Shown piece after piece: positions 11,875 through 21,881 of a stretch of DNA of 64,000 bases; positions within the stretch are counted from its first letter, which is position 1; every line of letters starts with the position of its first letter. The position numbers and the translations under genes were made by a program. The notes under the pieces were generated by a model. It had not been told where the DNA came from. It made no database searches and was given only the letters and a program-made list of their open reading frames with translations. The DNA comes from Thozetella sp. PMI_491 (lineage: Eukaryota > Ascomycota > Sordariomycetes > Chaetosphaeriales > Chaetosphaeriaceae). The DNA lies in contig MU270047.1 of the NCBI GenBank assembly GCA_021432635.1, positions 655,112-719,111 of the forward strand, given 5' to 3'.

Positions 11875-12540
11875 TTAGAGCAGATAGGCTGCCATAGCGC
11901 CGAGAAGGGCGACGGCACCCACGCCGGGGGCAACCTGGGCGCCCACGTTGGCGGTGACAAAAGGACTGGTGGCAGTGGCCGGCTTGCTTGAGCTACTGGA
12001 CTTGGAGGTGCTGGCCGGAGGGGTGTTGACTGGAGGGGTGTTGACTGGAGGAGTGTTGACTGGAGGAGTGGTGACTGGCAGGTAGGTCGTCGGGGGAGGA
12101 GTAACAATCGAGGTAGTAGGAGGGTAGGTGACGTTTCCGTAGGGCTTGGAAGTGGTGTTGCAAGGGATAGTAGTGGTGTACGGGGGCGGCGTGTAGACCG
12201 AGAGGGTACAAGGGCAGTCTGATAATGAGTTAGCATATTGATAGTATGCGCGCACAGAACTTTGTATGCGGAGCAAAGCCTACTGGTGATAGTAATGGTG
12301 GTGGGCTTCGTCACTGTATAAGTGTGGTTCTTGTATGCCCAAGTAGTAGGGGACTATCCAGCGTGTTAGTCGTCAAACCCTGCAACAAGGTGCGAGGTGA
12401 TCCCCGAGTTCGAGCACACATACCGGACAATAGGTGGTGTAGGCCGTCACAACCTCGGTGGTAGTCGTGACCCAAGGTTTCCCCGCGTTGGCGGACGTGA
12501 CAAGCCCGATAACGGGCAGAACGACGGCAGCCAGCTTCAT
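11875..12540 (-). CDS. Small GPI-anchored-type cell wall protein
   Basis: Three exons on the minus strand: 12540-12424, 12353-12284 and 12218-11875, with introns of 70 and 65 nt (a CTAAC-type branch in each), giving 176 residues. The N-terminus is a signal peptide (MKLAAVVLPVIGLVTSANAG). The mature part is Thr/Pro-rich with a joined TITITNCPCTLSVY segment; the NCPCT-type cysteine pair recurs in fungal wall mannoproteins. A tandem PPVNT repeat (15-bp units, 12014-12075) and a Ser-rich stretch follow. The C-terminus is hydrophobic (VGAVALLGAMAAYLL) after a small-residue region, as expected for a GPI attachment signal. It is probably a covalently wall-linked surface protein; no enzymatic domain is visible. 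On the coding strand a TGATAAAAGG element at about 12721-12730 could serve as a TATA box. Confidence 0.8.
12014..12075 (-). repeat. 15-bp coding minisatellite (PPVNT units)
   Basis: On the plus strand the unit is GGAGGGGTGTTGACT or GGAGGAGTGTTGACT, repeated four times with one to three changes, the last copy reading GTGGTGACT. In the wall-protein frame it encodes Pro-Pro-Val-Asn-Thr. Proline/threonine repeats of this sort act as rigid, O-glycosylated spacers and often vary in number between strains. Confidence 0.8.
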
Positions 12541-15500
12541 CTTTTCCGTTGCCTGGCGGAATTAGTCTTGAGCGAATGTTGGGGTGTCGATGGGTGAGTA
12601 GCGAGAGTTGGCGACTGTAAGGTCGGTGAAGCTAGGTGTAGAGCGAGAACGACGGACGGGCCTTCGAAGTAATATTGCCGAGTAAGTTGGAGCGCCTTAT
12701 GGATGGGGGGATGTGCCGGTCCTTTTATCATTTGACCGTCCTGGTGCTTGGTGGCGATCGCCTGAGCCCGGGGTGGTGGGAAAGTGCAGCTGTGGGCGCC
12801 CTATGGGGGGCACCATGACATGCCATGGGTCGTCAGACGCTACCATCCTTATTCAGAGGATACGAGTGAGAGGGGAAGCTCTATCGTAGCTGGAGCAGCA
12901 TCATCGTGCCGTTACGGCGTGAACGAGCGAGGGCAGACCCCGCCAAACTGAGCCCCGGGCTGCTGAACCCCCCCCCCCCTTCCGACCCCGTCCATCCCCA
13001 CGTTCATAGGCCCTAGTCCGCTCTGCGATGTACCGACACATGGGCGGCGATGGCTGGGTCCGTAAGCCCAATATGTCGATGCATGTGCAGAAAGAGTGCA
13101 GACCAGCGCAGGCACTATGGAGATGAGGTCACTGTTTATCGCCAATGCACATGGTATGGGTACGGCGGCGACAACAATCCCCCCCTCCCTGCTAGTTGCC
13201 ATGCCTCATCAACCGGCCGTGACCGAGGCCCTCTTGTAGGGTCCTCAGCCTTCTTTGCGCACCTGCGTATTTGCGGTACACAACACATGCTACTCTTTAT
13301 GCGGGCGTACAGAACCCTCCGAGGCACTCTGGTCCCCTTTTCATAGCTAGTGGGCGGCAGCACTAGCATTGTCGGTGGCTTGCAACAGGCGACAAACGCA
13401 GAGTTCTACTCGATGACTCCCTCGGCCGTCATCAAAAATCGGCTTGTGCTGATGACATGGCTAATAGTCCCTAGTCCGAGGCCCCTCATCTATCAGCACT
13501 CTGCTGTGAAGGTACCCAGATCCGACCCCTCCCCCCCTTGCAATAATTGGGACAAACTCTTTGCTGGCGATCAATACGAGGTTTGGGTCCTTGGGTCGAG
13601 CCAAGAAGAGAAAGGTCTGGGCGGCCGTGGTGTGATAGCGATAAGCTTGATTGTAACCTTCGTCACATCCCTGCCTGTCGATTGGTCCTCGGCCATGTAT
13701 CCGTGTCGAAATGGGCAAGTGGGTGGTCGATAGGACCGGGTAGTGTACAACAGCGGCTGGCGGCGCAACGGAGGATAGGGTTGGGTACTAACAGATCAGC
13801 CAGATCAGCTAGACCGCCGTCGACGCCGCCCCCCAGCAGCTGCTGGACCGGCTGTCTGGCAAAGCTGTGCGATAACAGAGTGGTAGCCCTTGCATTGCAA
13901 GATAGGGCTTCGATGCCGCTAAAACGCCTGGGGAAGCATCCACAATACGGTGGTAGAGAAAACGGTACGATCTCGGGGCTCTCTCATCTTGTCGTCCGTC
14001 CCCTCTCCTCCATTCCACCCTGTTCCTGCGGCCTCCTGGCCGACCCGTGATGGCATCATGGCGAGCCACCACCCTCTCTAAACAGCGAGCCTCAATTGAG
14101 AGGAGGGGGAGGGGATTATCTTCAGATGCTAGGGAGGCGCCCTGCGACGGAGCGAGACAGGCATCACAGTGTAGCTCGCTCTGCAGTGCTGACAAGCCCT
14201 ATTAGGGCCTCTCCACCTGAGTTCGGCCGATTGTCCCGACTCGACGACGGCGGGCCGCCGCTCCCGCGACTCGGTTTACGGGCATGACAGAGTCGTCGAA
14301 GTATCCGAGAAAATCCCTCAGGGCCAGGTACCTAAAGTTCCCGCCCGGCTCGAAAACTCTTCATTTCTAGCGTGAAGATTCATGTGGCCGAGAGGCGCAA
14401 CCATCGGGAGTTTGGCCGACGGGCGGCGCCCGCTTTCTTTGTTGCGGAAGGCGGACTCGGGGAGACTTGGGAGACTCCCGGGAGGCGGTCCGGTAGCACG
14501 CGGGCAGGCACGAGGCACAAAGAATAGCAGCCGACAAGGCAGGATGTCGTACAAAGAAGGTTCCTGAATGACCCCGCCTGTTCTCCGGGACGCTCGTTGC
14601 CCCGCCATGGTCCTGTATCGGGATACGACGATCCACCCCTCCGCTAGGCTGTTCGTCGAACTCTGGCTCCCCCGCTCGATTTCATCATAGCCACCCTCCT
14701 TTCATCATCTTCGAGCACTCTCAAGCGCTGCTTCCAAAGGACTCGAAGGAGAAGCCATCTAGGAGCTAGCGGAGGCAGACACTACAGAGTAGCCACCCTC
14801 GCTGTTCTCCATACCAGGGTAGCTGACTGGCCCCCAACAGTGTCAATTCTACAGATATTTGGCTTCACGGGTAGAAGGAGACTGTCGAGGTGACGCATGC
14901 GAACGAGAGCAACCAAAGGAATCTTTGAACACTTGCCGGCATATACCTCCTCTATCCACTTATTCACTCCCTCGGCCAACGCAACCTTGGTACGACCAGG
15001 AACGCATGCTCATACACCAGCCAAAACGAGATTCTTGGACCCTGGAACGAACTCTATTGGCTTTGCTGCACAGTCCTTGTCGTTGCCCCGTAAGATGCGT
15101 CTTCGATTTGCTTAGTTGAGTCCAGCTACTGAATCATCGAGCCCACTTCTTGCACCCTCAGAACGGCAATTTGTCCGAGAGGCGAACAGGCAAACAACAG
15201 AGGCAAAGCTTTCTTTGCGGCCCGAATGGCCGGGCTGGACAGCGTGAGCTTCGCCCCCGTGTGGACCTCACGGGCTGGGTTTTTGGCGGCACATGGGACG
15301 GAAGAACTGGGAGCCGGTTGTGCTAGGCTTCGTCTCGAGGCCTGGATCGCGAGGACAGGACCAAGAGTGCCTCAGAAAGTAGGCATCATACCCACTCGGA
15401 ATACCGGGTGTGTGTACCTCTGCCACCGAGACCAGGGGGAAGTGGGTCTGACTCTGCCCCAACAAACCTTAGGGAACCATTGCCCAACTTCTGCAGCCAT

Positions 15501-18240
15501 CTAACAAGCTCAGACGCATACGTTGGGCCGACGTGATACCGACTCTCACTCGACGAGGGCCTGGCGGCAGGGAAAAATAGGCCGTGCTGTGCAACCCCAC
15601 ACCCTCTCCAGGCTATGGAATCGCAGTGCAAGAGTTTTCACCGAGGGCCGGCGGTGGGCGAGTCCCACGCCGAGGTTCTTCTGCGTCGGATGTTGAGGAG
15701 CCTCTGGAGGGAGCCCAGTGCCGTCGTCACCATCTCGGCTTCCGGTGGAGTGCCACTCGCTCAATTCAGCCCCTCCCCTGCAACCACTTTGCCTGTTCCC
15801 CTAGCACCTGCCTGAGGAGCTTCCCGAGATGATTGATACTGGGCGTTCGAGGGCGAGAGTGGTACGAAACCGGGAAATTTTGTGCTGGGCACCGGGCGGA
15901 CTTCGGTGAACCTGACTTATTGCCTAGGCGCCAGGTAGGCAAAGGTAAGCTCCTGGCTCATGTTGACAGAGGCCTGGATCAAGTGACAACGTCCTGGGGA
16001 GAAGAGCCTGTCACCGGAGCGCAAAGTGTCCCGCTCCGCAGCTCGATGCTAGCAGCCGGTACTGCACGAGCTACCCTCGTGGCGATGGCTCCCCGAGTCA
16101 TTTTTCGCCCACTCCAGCGCGCACATAATCGCCTCGAGGCAGCTCTGCGGCACGCAGTTACGAAAACCCGAGTGGTCGGCGCGTCGTCCACCTCCGTGGT
16201 TCCCACCCCAATGGGCGCCTGTTCTTTGTCCACCCATGTGCTGTATGTACATACCACGGTGCGAGGTGCAGACGCAGGGAGTCTAGATTCCGCGTCGCTG
16301 CATGTGGGCCTCCGACTAGCTCGTCGGCGGGTTCAGACGGGCGTTTGGCCAACCACGCGTCTCCTGCGCCCCTAGCCCCCGGCAGATGCCCAATCCCTCC
16401 TATTCCTGCTACTGTATGTACTCGGCACGGGGGCCAAGTTTTTTTTTAGGGGGCTGCTCAGGTGAGGTTTGGGTAGTTTTGCTTTTCTGCAGCTAACGAT
16501 GTGGTGTGACGACTTTGCCAACCTCGCCGTGCGCCCTCTGGCCAACAATAAGCCCACTTGCAAATTCTGCCGGTCAGCGTCGGCAGCACTGTACCCCCCC
16601 TCCCTTTGGGTTGGTCTAGCGAGTCCGCGAGCCCCAGCCTGCCGCGCGGAACCTGTCGGAGCGCGACACATCACTGTCTACCCGCTGTCAGGTACCAGGA
16701 ACCGGCGCAAACACCCGTCCAATTAGACGCCAGAAGAGCACCCAAACCCGCATGCACCTAAAAACGTGAAGTGGATGAGCTTAGAATCCAGCGAATCCGG
16801 TCGCTTCCCACTCCAACCTGCTGCCAGCTTTTTTTTTTCTTCCCCTCTCCTCTTCTAGGGACGTCCCGGGGAAAGAGGAACACGGGCTTAGCTCGCCGGC
16901 TGGTGCTTGTGCTGATCGTTTCCCCCCTGGTTCATCTGGACTGAGCTGCACCTTTTTTGCCTTGTCTTTCCAAGAACAGCGGCGTGATGCCGACTCCACG
17001 GCCCCTCCTCGGCCGCCACTGCTGGGATCCTCATATTTCCACATGTTTAAACCCGTCGCCCTTCTATCCCCGGCCACCTATTCAGGTTGTGCCTGAGTCC
17101 CTTAGTTTAGAACTTTGACGCCAGAACCATTGCCTTACGCCCTTGATGATTAGCTAACCGCTGGAGAAAGGGCGTCCTCGTGGCAGAAGTCCGCAGAAGA
17201 TAGTAGTGTGCAGCGCTAGACAAACGCCGAAGGCGTCGGGAGGAGATGGGCTCATCTTTGCCCGGTTTCCGAAGCCGCCAGCCAGCCAGCCTAAGCCAGC
17301 CTGCCTGCCTGCCTACCTGTCTGCCGCCAAAGCCTTTGACGGGAGCCCTCGAAGGGGAGGGAGAGACCTGAGCCGGAAAGTGGATTCTGTGGTTTAGAAC
17401 GCATGTCTTATGGAGTAGGCCGTCCTCCCACCGGGCTCTCTCGGCTGCAGGTACAAGTGGTGCCACAACTGGTAACCGACCGGTAGGTACCAAGCGGTGC
17501 CTGGCTCAGACCCGTCCATCTTTCCTCTTTCCTCCTTAGTCTCAGGGCGAGCCGGTTATAGCGTGCCCCCCTTGCGAGCGGTCGTCCGAGATCAAGCCAA
17601 GCTAGGCTCCACGCTTACGACTTGCCGCCGGCTGACGCCGACCCACACCCGGCAGTCTTCTATCCTTGCCGCGCGACGAGACACTTGGTTCTAGTTCTTG
17701 CTTCTGCCAGCAGCCAACAGTAGTAGACCACCAGCCTTCGGGTGGTGTCCACCCCTCCCCGTCCCCGCCCCCCTCCGAGAGGGAGCAGTCGGTAGTATAC
17801 TCTTGTTCCCTCCCATATCTGTGCTCGTTCTATAAAGGGGCTTGGACGCCCACCCCCTTGCAGCACACTCTTTCTTGTCCTCACTCCAATACATTCTCTC
17901 GGTGTGTCACTCGTTGCCAGCACCACTTCGATACTTGTTCATCTCTCCTTGAAGGACAGTATCAGCACTCCCTTAGCTTACCAAGCCATTATCACCACCC
18001 TCTTTCACAGACCCTGGTGTGTCTTTGTTTTTTTGTGACTACTCCGAGATCTCGCATCCGGTTTTCACCAGCAGCAGCAAGGACTAGCTAGCTATTCTTT
18101 AAACATAGCCCTTTCAAGTCCTAGTGACTTGAGCTATATCCAACCAACGTGCTAAAGCAATAGCAACGACTCTCTCTTGAGCCTACATATATCCATTCAC
18201 ACTCACACATACACACAACTACATACACAACACCGCCAAG
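12541..18240. other. 5.7-kb gene-poor region
   Basis: No convincing gene in 5.7 kb. Open frames up to 180 codons occur (for example 15833-16375 +) but lack family features, are overlapped antisense by similar frames, and are expected in GC-rich DNA. Notable sequence features are a run of 11 C at 12968-12978, short GCCA/GCCT microsatellites near 17275-17315, and scattered AGGTAGG/GGTACC-type motifs. The right end (17830-18240) is the promoter and long pyrimidine-rich leader of the secreted protein gene. Confidence 0.5.
17831..17836 (+). promoter_or_regulatory. TATA box upstream of the secreted DNase1-type gene
   Basis: TATAAA followed by GGGG lies 410 bp before the ATG at 18241. The sequence after it (17860-18240) is strongly C/T-rich with CACA repeats next to the start, like leaders of highly expressed fungal genes. 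If used, it implies a 5' leader of about 350-380 nt unless an intron is removed. Confidence 0.5.
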
Positions 18241-18852
18241 ATGCAGTTCCTCAAGCTCGCTACCTTCCTCTCGGCCGCCGCCATGGCTGCCGCTGCCAAC
18301 ACGGTCACCTTTGTTTCCCAGGACAGCACTGAACGCACTATCTACTTCACTGCCAACCCTGGCTCGAGCGCCATCAGCACCATCGTCGTCCCGGGCAAGG
18401 CCACCGTCACCGTGAGCATCCCGCACGCCTGGCAGGGCAACTGGTACGCGGTCTCGAAGGGTGCCACCAACGTCCCTGGCATGCTCGGCGAGGTCGCCTT
18501 CAACAGCTGGGGCGGCATCACCTTTTACGACGTCTCGGCCATCGTCAACCCCAACGACAAGAACGGTGTCAAGAAGCTCTACCCGGCCAGCACCCCGAAG
18601 ACCAGCCTGTCCAGCACCACGCTAACCTCGGGCTGCGACTTGTTCCCCTGCAACAACGCCTACTACCTGCCTGACGACGTCCAGACCAAGACGACCCAGG
18701 AGACCGACCTCATCTGCACCCTGGGCAGTGCCTCGTCCACTTCGGCCCGCTCCCCGGCTCCCGAGGCCGATGCGGCCGAGGAGGCTACGGCGCCCGTCTT
18801 CACTCGCGAGTGGGTCATGGGCAAGTGGACTCCCCATGCCAACGCCATCTAA
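18241..18852 (+). CDS. Secreted 'DNase1'-type protein of filamentous fungi
   Basis: A single exon encoding 203 residues, with the start preceded by CCAAG. The N-terminus is a signal peptide (MQFLKLATFLSAAAMAAA) likely cleaved before NTVTF. The mature protein begins with a beta-rich segment (NTVTFVSQDSTERTIYF) and continues WQGNWYAVSKGA and GEVAFNSWGGITFYDVSAIV, which I recognise from fungal proteins annotated 'DNase1 protein' and distantly like the thaumatin/osmotin fold. Three cysteines are visible, at SGCD, FPCNN and LICTLG. The fungal name comes from old annotation; nuclease activity is not established by anything seen here. The C-terminal 50 residues are Ala/Ser/Glu-rich. Codon use is strongly C-ending, suggesting high expression. 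Confidence 0.8.
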   Translation: MQFLKLATFLSAAAMAAAANTVTFVSQDSTERTIYFTANPGSSAISTIVVPGKATVTVSIPHAWQGNWYAVSKGATNVPGMLGEVAFNSWGGITFYDVSAIVNPNDKNGVKKLYPASTPKTSLSSTTLTSGCDLFPCNNAYYLPDDVQTKTTQETDLICTLGSASSTSARSPAPEADAAEEATAPVFTREWVMGKWTPHANAI

Positions 18853-21800
18853 AGACGATTTGCCGATCGCGAACGGCCTCGGGCCTCTCCCGTGCAGGCC
18901 GGCAGCCACTCCCTCCCCCTTCCTCTTTTTTGGCTTCACCCACCGCGCAATGAGGACCAGTTCTTCTGATCACGACGCACACGCGCAGCGCGCTATTGAC
19001 GACCGATGAGTTCATGACATGACCACGCACAACACAAACAATCCTAGAGAGGGGGACGCATGCCACATGTTTTCGCGATACCCCAAAACAAAACAAAAAA
19101 GTTACCCTCGTGCCGATCTCCCGTATCCCCCGGCCGGGCTAGCATCTCGTGGGCCCGGGATCTTCCCGCCACACCATGTACTACACACTGATGCGGGCGA
19201 CCGGAAGGCGAGACAGAGCAGGCGGACTGGAAAATTCGGGAAGGGAAAAACAGGGAATTGGAGTAGGAAATCGGATATTTTCTTGGCTCGGGGATAGAAG
19301 GGGTTTCTGGAACAACTTTTTTTCACTTCTTCACTTCTTACCCTCATTCACCTCTTTCTTCGAAACCATATTAGAGGCGTTGTCGATCCTTCTCGGGAGG
19401 ATCCCGTGGCACCACCACGTCCCAAAAAGGATCTCCCGTCTTACCCTTTCCCTCGTCTGGTGTGCTTCGGACGAGGGATGCAACCCATATTCTCTACACT
19501 CGTTGGTCCAAGACCACCCATTGTTTACACCTTACAACTTGAGCTTTCAATATGTATATATATAGATTTGAGCGGACAAAAATTCAATCTTTCCGATCTT
19601 CACTCGGGTAGAAAAAAAAAAAAGTGACCTGGCCTTTCGACTTTGTGGGTAGCACACTGTAAGGCTTCTTTGAACTAACCAAGTCTCGTCTTGTGGGACC
19701 ATATCGATCAATGTGCATTCCTTGACGCTTTTCACAGAATGACTCGTTCCTTTGACAGCCTTGACTCTGTAGCGCCGGCCCCCAACCTCATCCAGCCCTC
19801 GATCGTTGCCGCCATCTCCATCTTGCCGTGCCATTGTCTAGCTCTGCGACTATGGAATGGATCTGGCCCACTGTCTTGGCATGATGGTGGACCCCATCAA
19901 GGAATCTAGACGCAACGTCGCACGCAGACAGCGAGTGCGCACAATGGAAAACATCGGGCTCCTGGCCCAGCGGCTCGAGGCTGAACGACATCTCGAGGGA
20001 CGTTCAATCGGCCAACCAGCACGCAAGCGGGCCCTCAACAAGAAACCCAGCCCATGACCAAACAGCTTCCCCGTGTCCGCGATTCGCCCCCCCTTGGAGC
20101 GGGTGTTAATAGCGGCGGCAATATAATAGCGACGATAAGATATGAGTTACCATCCATCAGACACCACCACTTCCCACGTGGTTGTGTCGCACTTGACAGG
20201 CTAAATGAGATCGATCCCCTGGGGGGAGAACCCAGGGCCAGGGGTTCTTGTCGATAGCCGCCGGCGCCTGGCTGCGGCCTGTGAGAAATCTGGGGGGGGG
20301 GGGGGGCAATGCTACCTAAGGAGGCACATATAACACAGCTGCCTACCCGGCTGTGGCACCCCCTGTGCCTGGGATTGAGCAATGCCGTCGGCACATCGTT
20401 CGGGCGAGATTTGTCATGTCTATCTAGAACTCTAGCACGGGCCGGCTTGGCCTCTTTTCGATCCCGAATGGCGTCGGTGATGGGATGTATCGGAGGGCTA
20501 ACCGGTGGGAAGCAACGAGATTGAGGCTGGCTACTGTACTTCGTACGCGGTCTGCCTTGGGGAACCGTCCGGCTCCGTGCCCAGCGCCTGCCACGTTGCG
20601 CTCAGAGGGGCAGGAGGAGCAACTTCCAAACGGGGCAGCTCCCGCTCTCATCTGCCCGCCGCTTGACCAAGTGCCGGGCGCCTTACGAGCGTCGTAGAAC
20701 CTTCATCCCAGGCTCTGAAAGTGACAGCCGGACTGCTGCCACCCGTGCGCTCTCCTTCCCGTACGTCATACAGGCCGGGACACAAAAAGCACAACACCTC
20801 TCCGCCTTGTCCCAAGCTCTAGATCGTGCCTCTAAACCACGTTCCGCCAGTCGGTATATCGGTATATCGGCTTATGTTTCAGACAGCGAAGAAGCCTTTG
20901 ATGCATTGTAGCGCAGACTCACCCCTTCCCTGGTGCATGTCGCGACACAAGGACCCGGCAAGGTGGCAGAGGGTAGCTGCACGCATCCGAGACGAGGAGA
21001 CTGTAGAGGAGCTTGTAGAGTTGCGTCGTGACTTTGAGGCCAAAGACTTCTACGATGTGCTCTTCAGGCCGCTCCTACTTTTTAGGTATCCCATGGTGAC
21101 AGCCTTAGTGTATACGCCCGTCTCCTCCTCGTCGCTGTGGTGGCCCGGCTGTCCCTGCCTAGTGTCTGTAGTTATGTTGTCTAGTATAGCCTCCGGCCGT
21201 TGCTAGCCTGGCCGGCCACCCTTCAGCCTGATATAGCTAGGGGATCGAATTGCGAAACATTCACGAGCCCGGGAGAACGGGTCAACCCAGTTCAAGAGCT
21301 TGCGGTGATAGTGGGGGTTGGTATGGGCCATGCTGACATCACCATCTGTTCCACGGCGATGGCGCTCTATAAAGTTCAATGCCGTGTCATCGGGTTCGTG
21401 ATCCTGGAGGGGGGGCCGGCATTTTACTCGGACGCGCCATATCCCAGTATCCTCCCGTTGATCCGGATACCACTGTCGGTACGATGGAGACCAGAAATCT
21501 TCTAGAAGCTGGTTGCCGCGTTACCCAGCCTGCTCTCGTCATGTTACACCGCAATCCTCGGTTGCCGGGGCCTACTTTCCGTCTTTTGCTTGTCACCTCA
21601 CTAGTTGTAGCCACGGGGTTGCGAAGAGCAAACCGGATGCCACGCAATGCCGGAACTACCGGCTGCGACTGAGGGATTCAGCAAGCAAATGGGAATTGTG
21701 CCGAAGTTGGACATCAAGCGCTCCAAGTTCCTGTCCCGCCAACCCCTCCTGCACCATGGCTGGCCTATGCTAGATATCATTATGGTACATGGGATATTGA

Positions 21801-21881
21801 CAACAAATGTCGGAGATCCAAGAAATGACTCTCCCTATGAGTCAAGCAGTCATGATCCCATCGGTTGCGAGTCTCAGATGC
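18853..21881. other. 3.0-kb gene-poor region with two weak coding-like segments
   Basis: No gene is firmly supported. A 15-G run lies at 20292-20306 and a 14-A run near 19611-19624. Two open segments are slightly more protein-like than the background: 19857-20057 (+) and 20936-21070 (+), listed among the findings. AATAAA-like signals downstream of the secreted gene are not obvious. The right end holds the 3' flank of Vps54. Confidence 0.45.

Noticed and set aside
15833-16375. 180-codon plus-strand frame
   Set aside because: No recognisable domain, random-like composition and overlapping antisense frames; expected by chance in GC-rich DNA.
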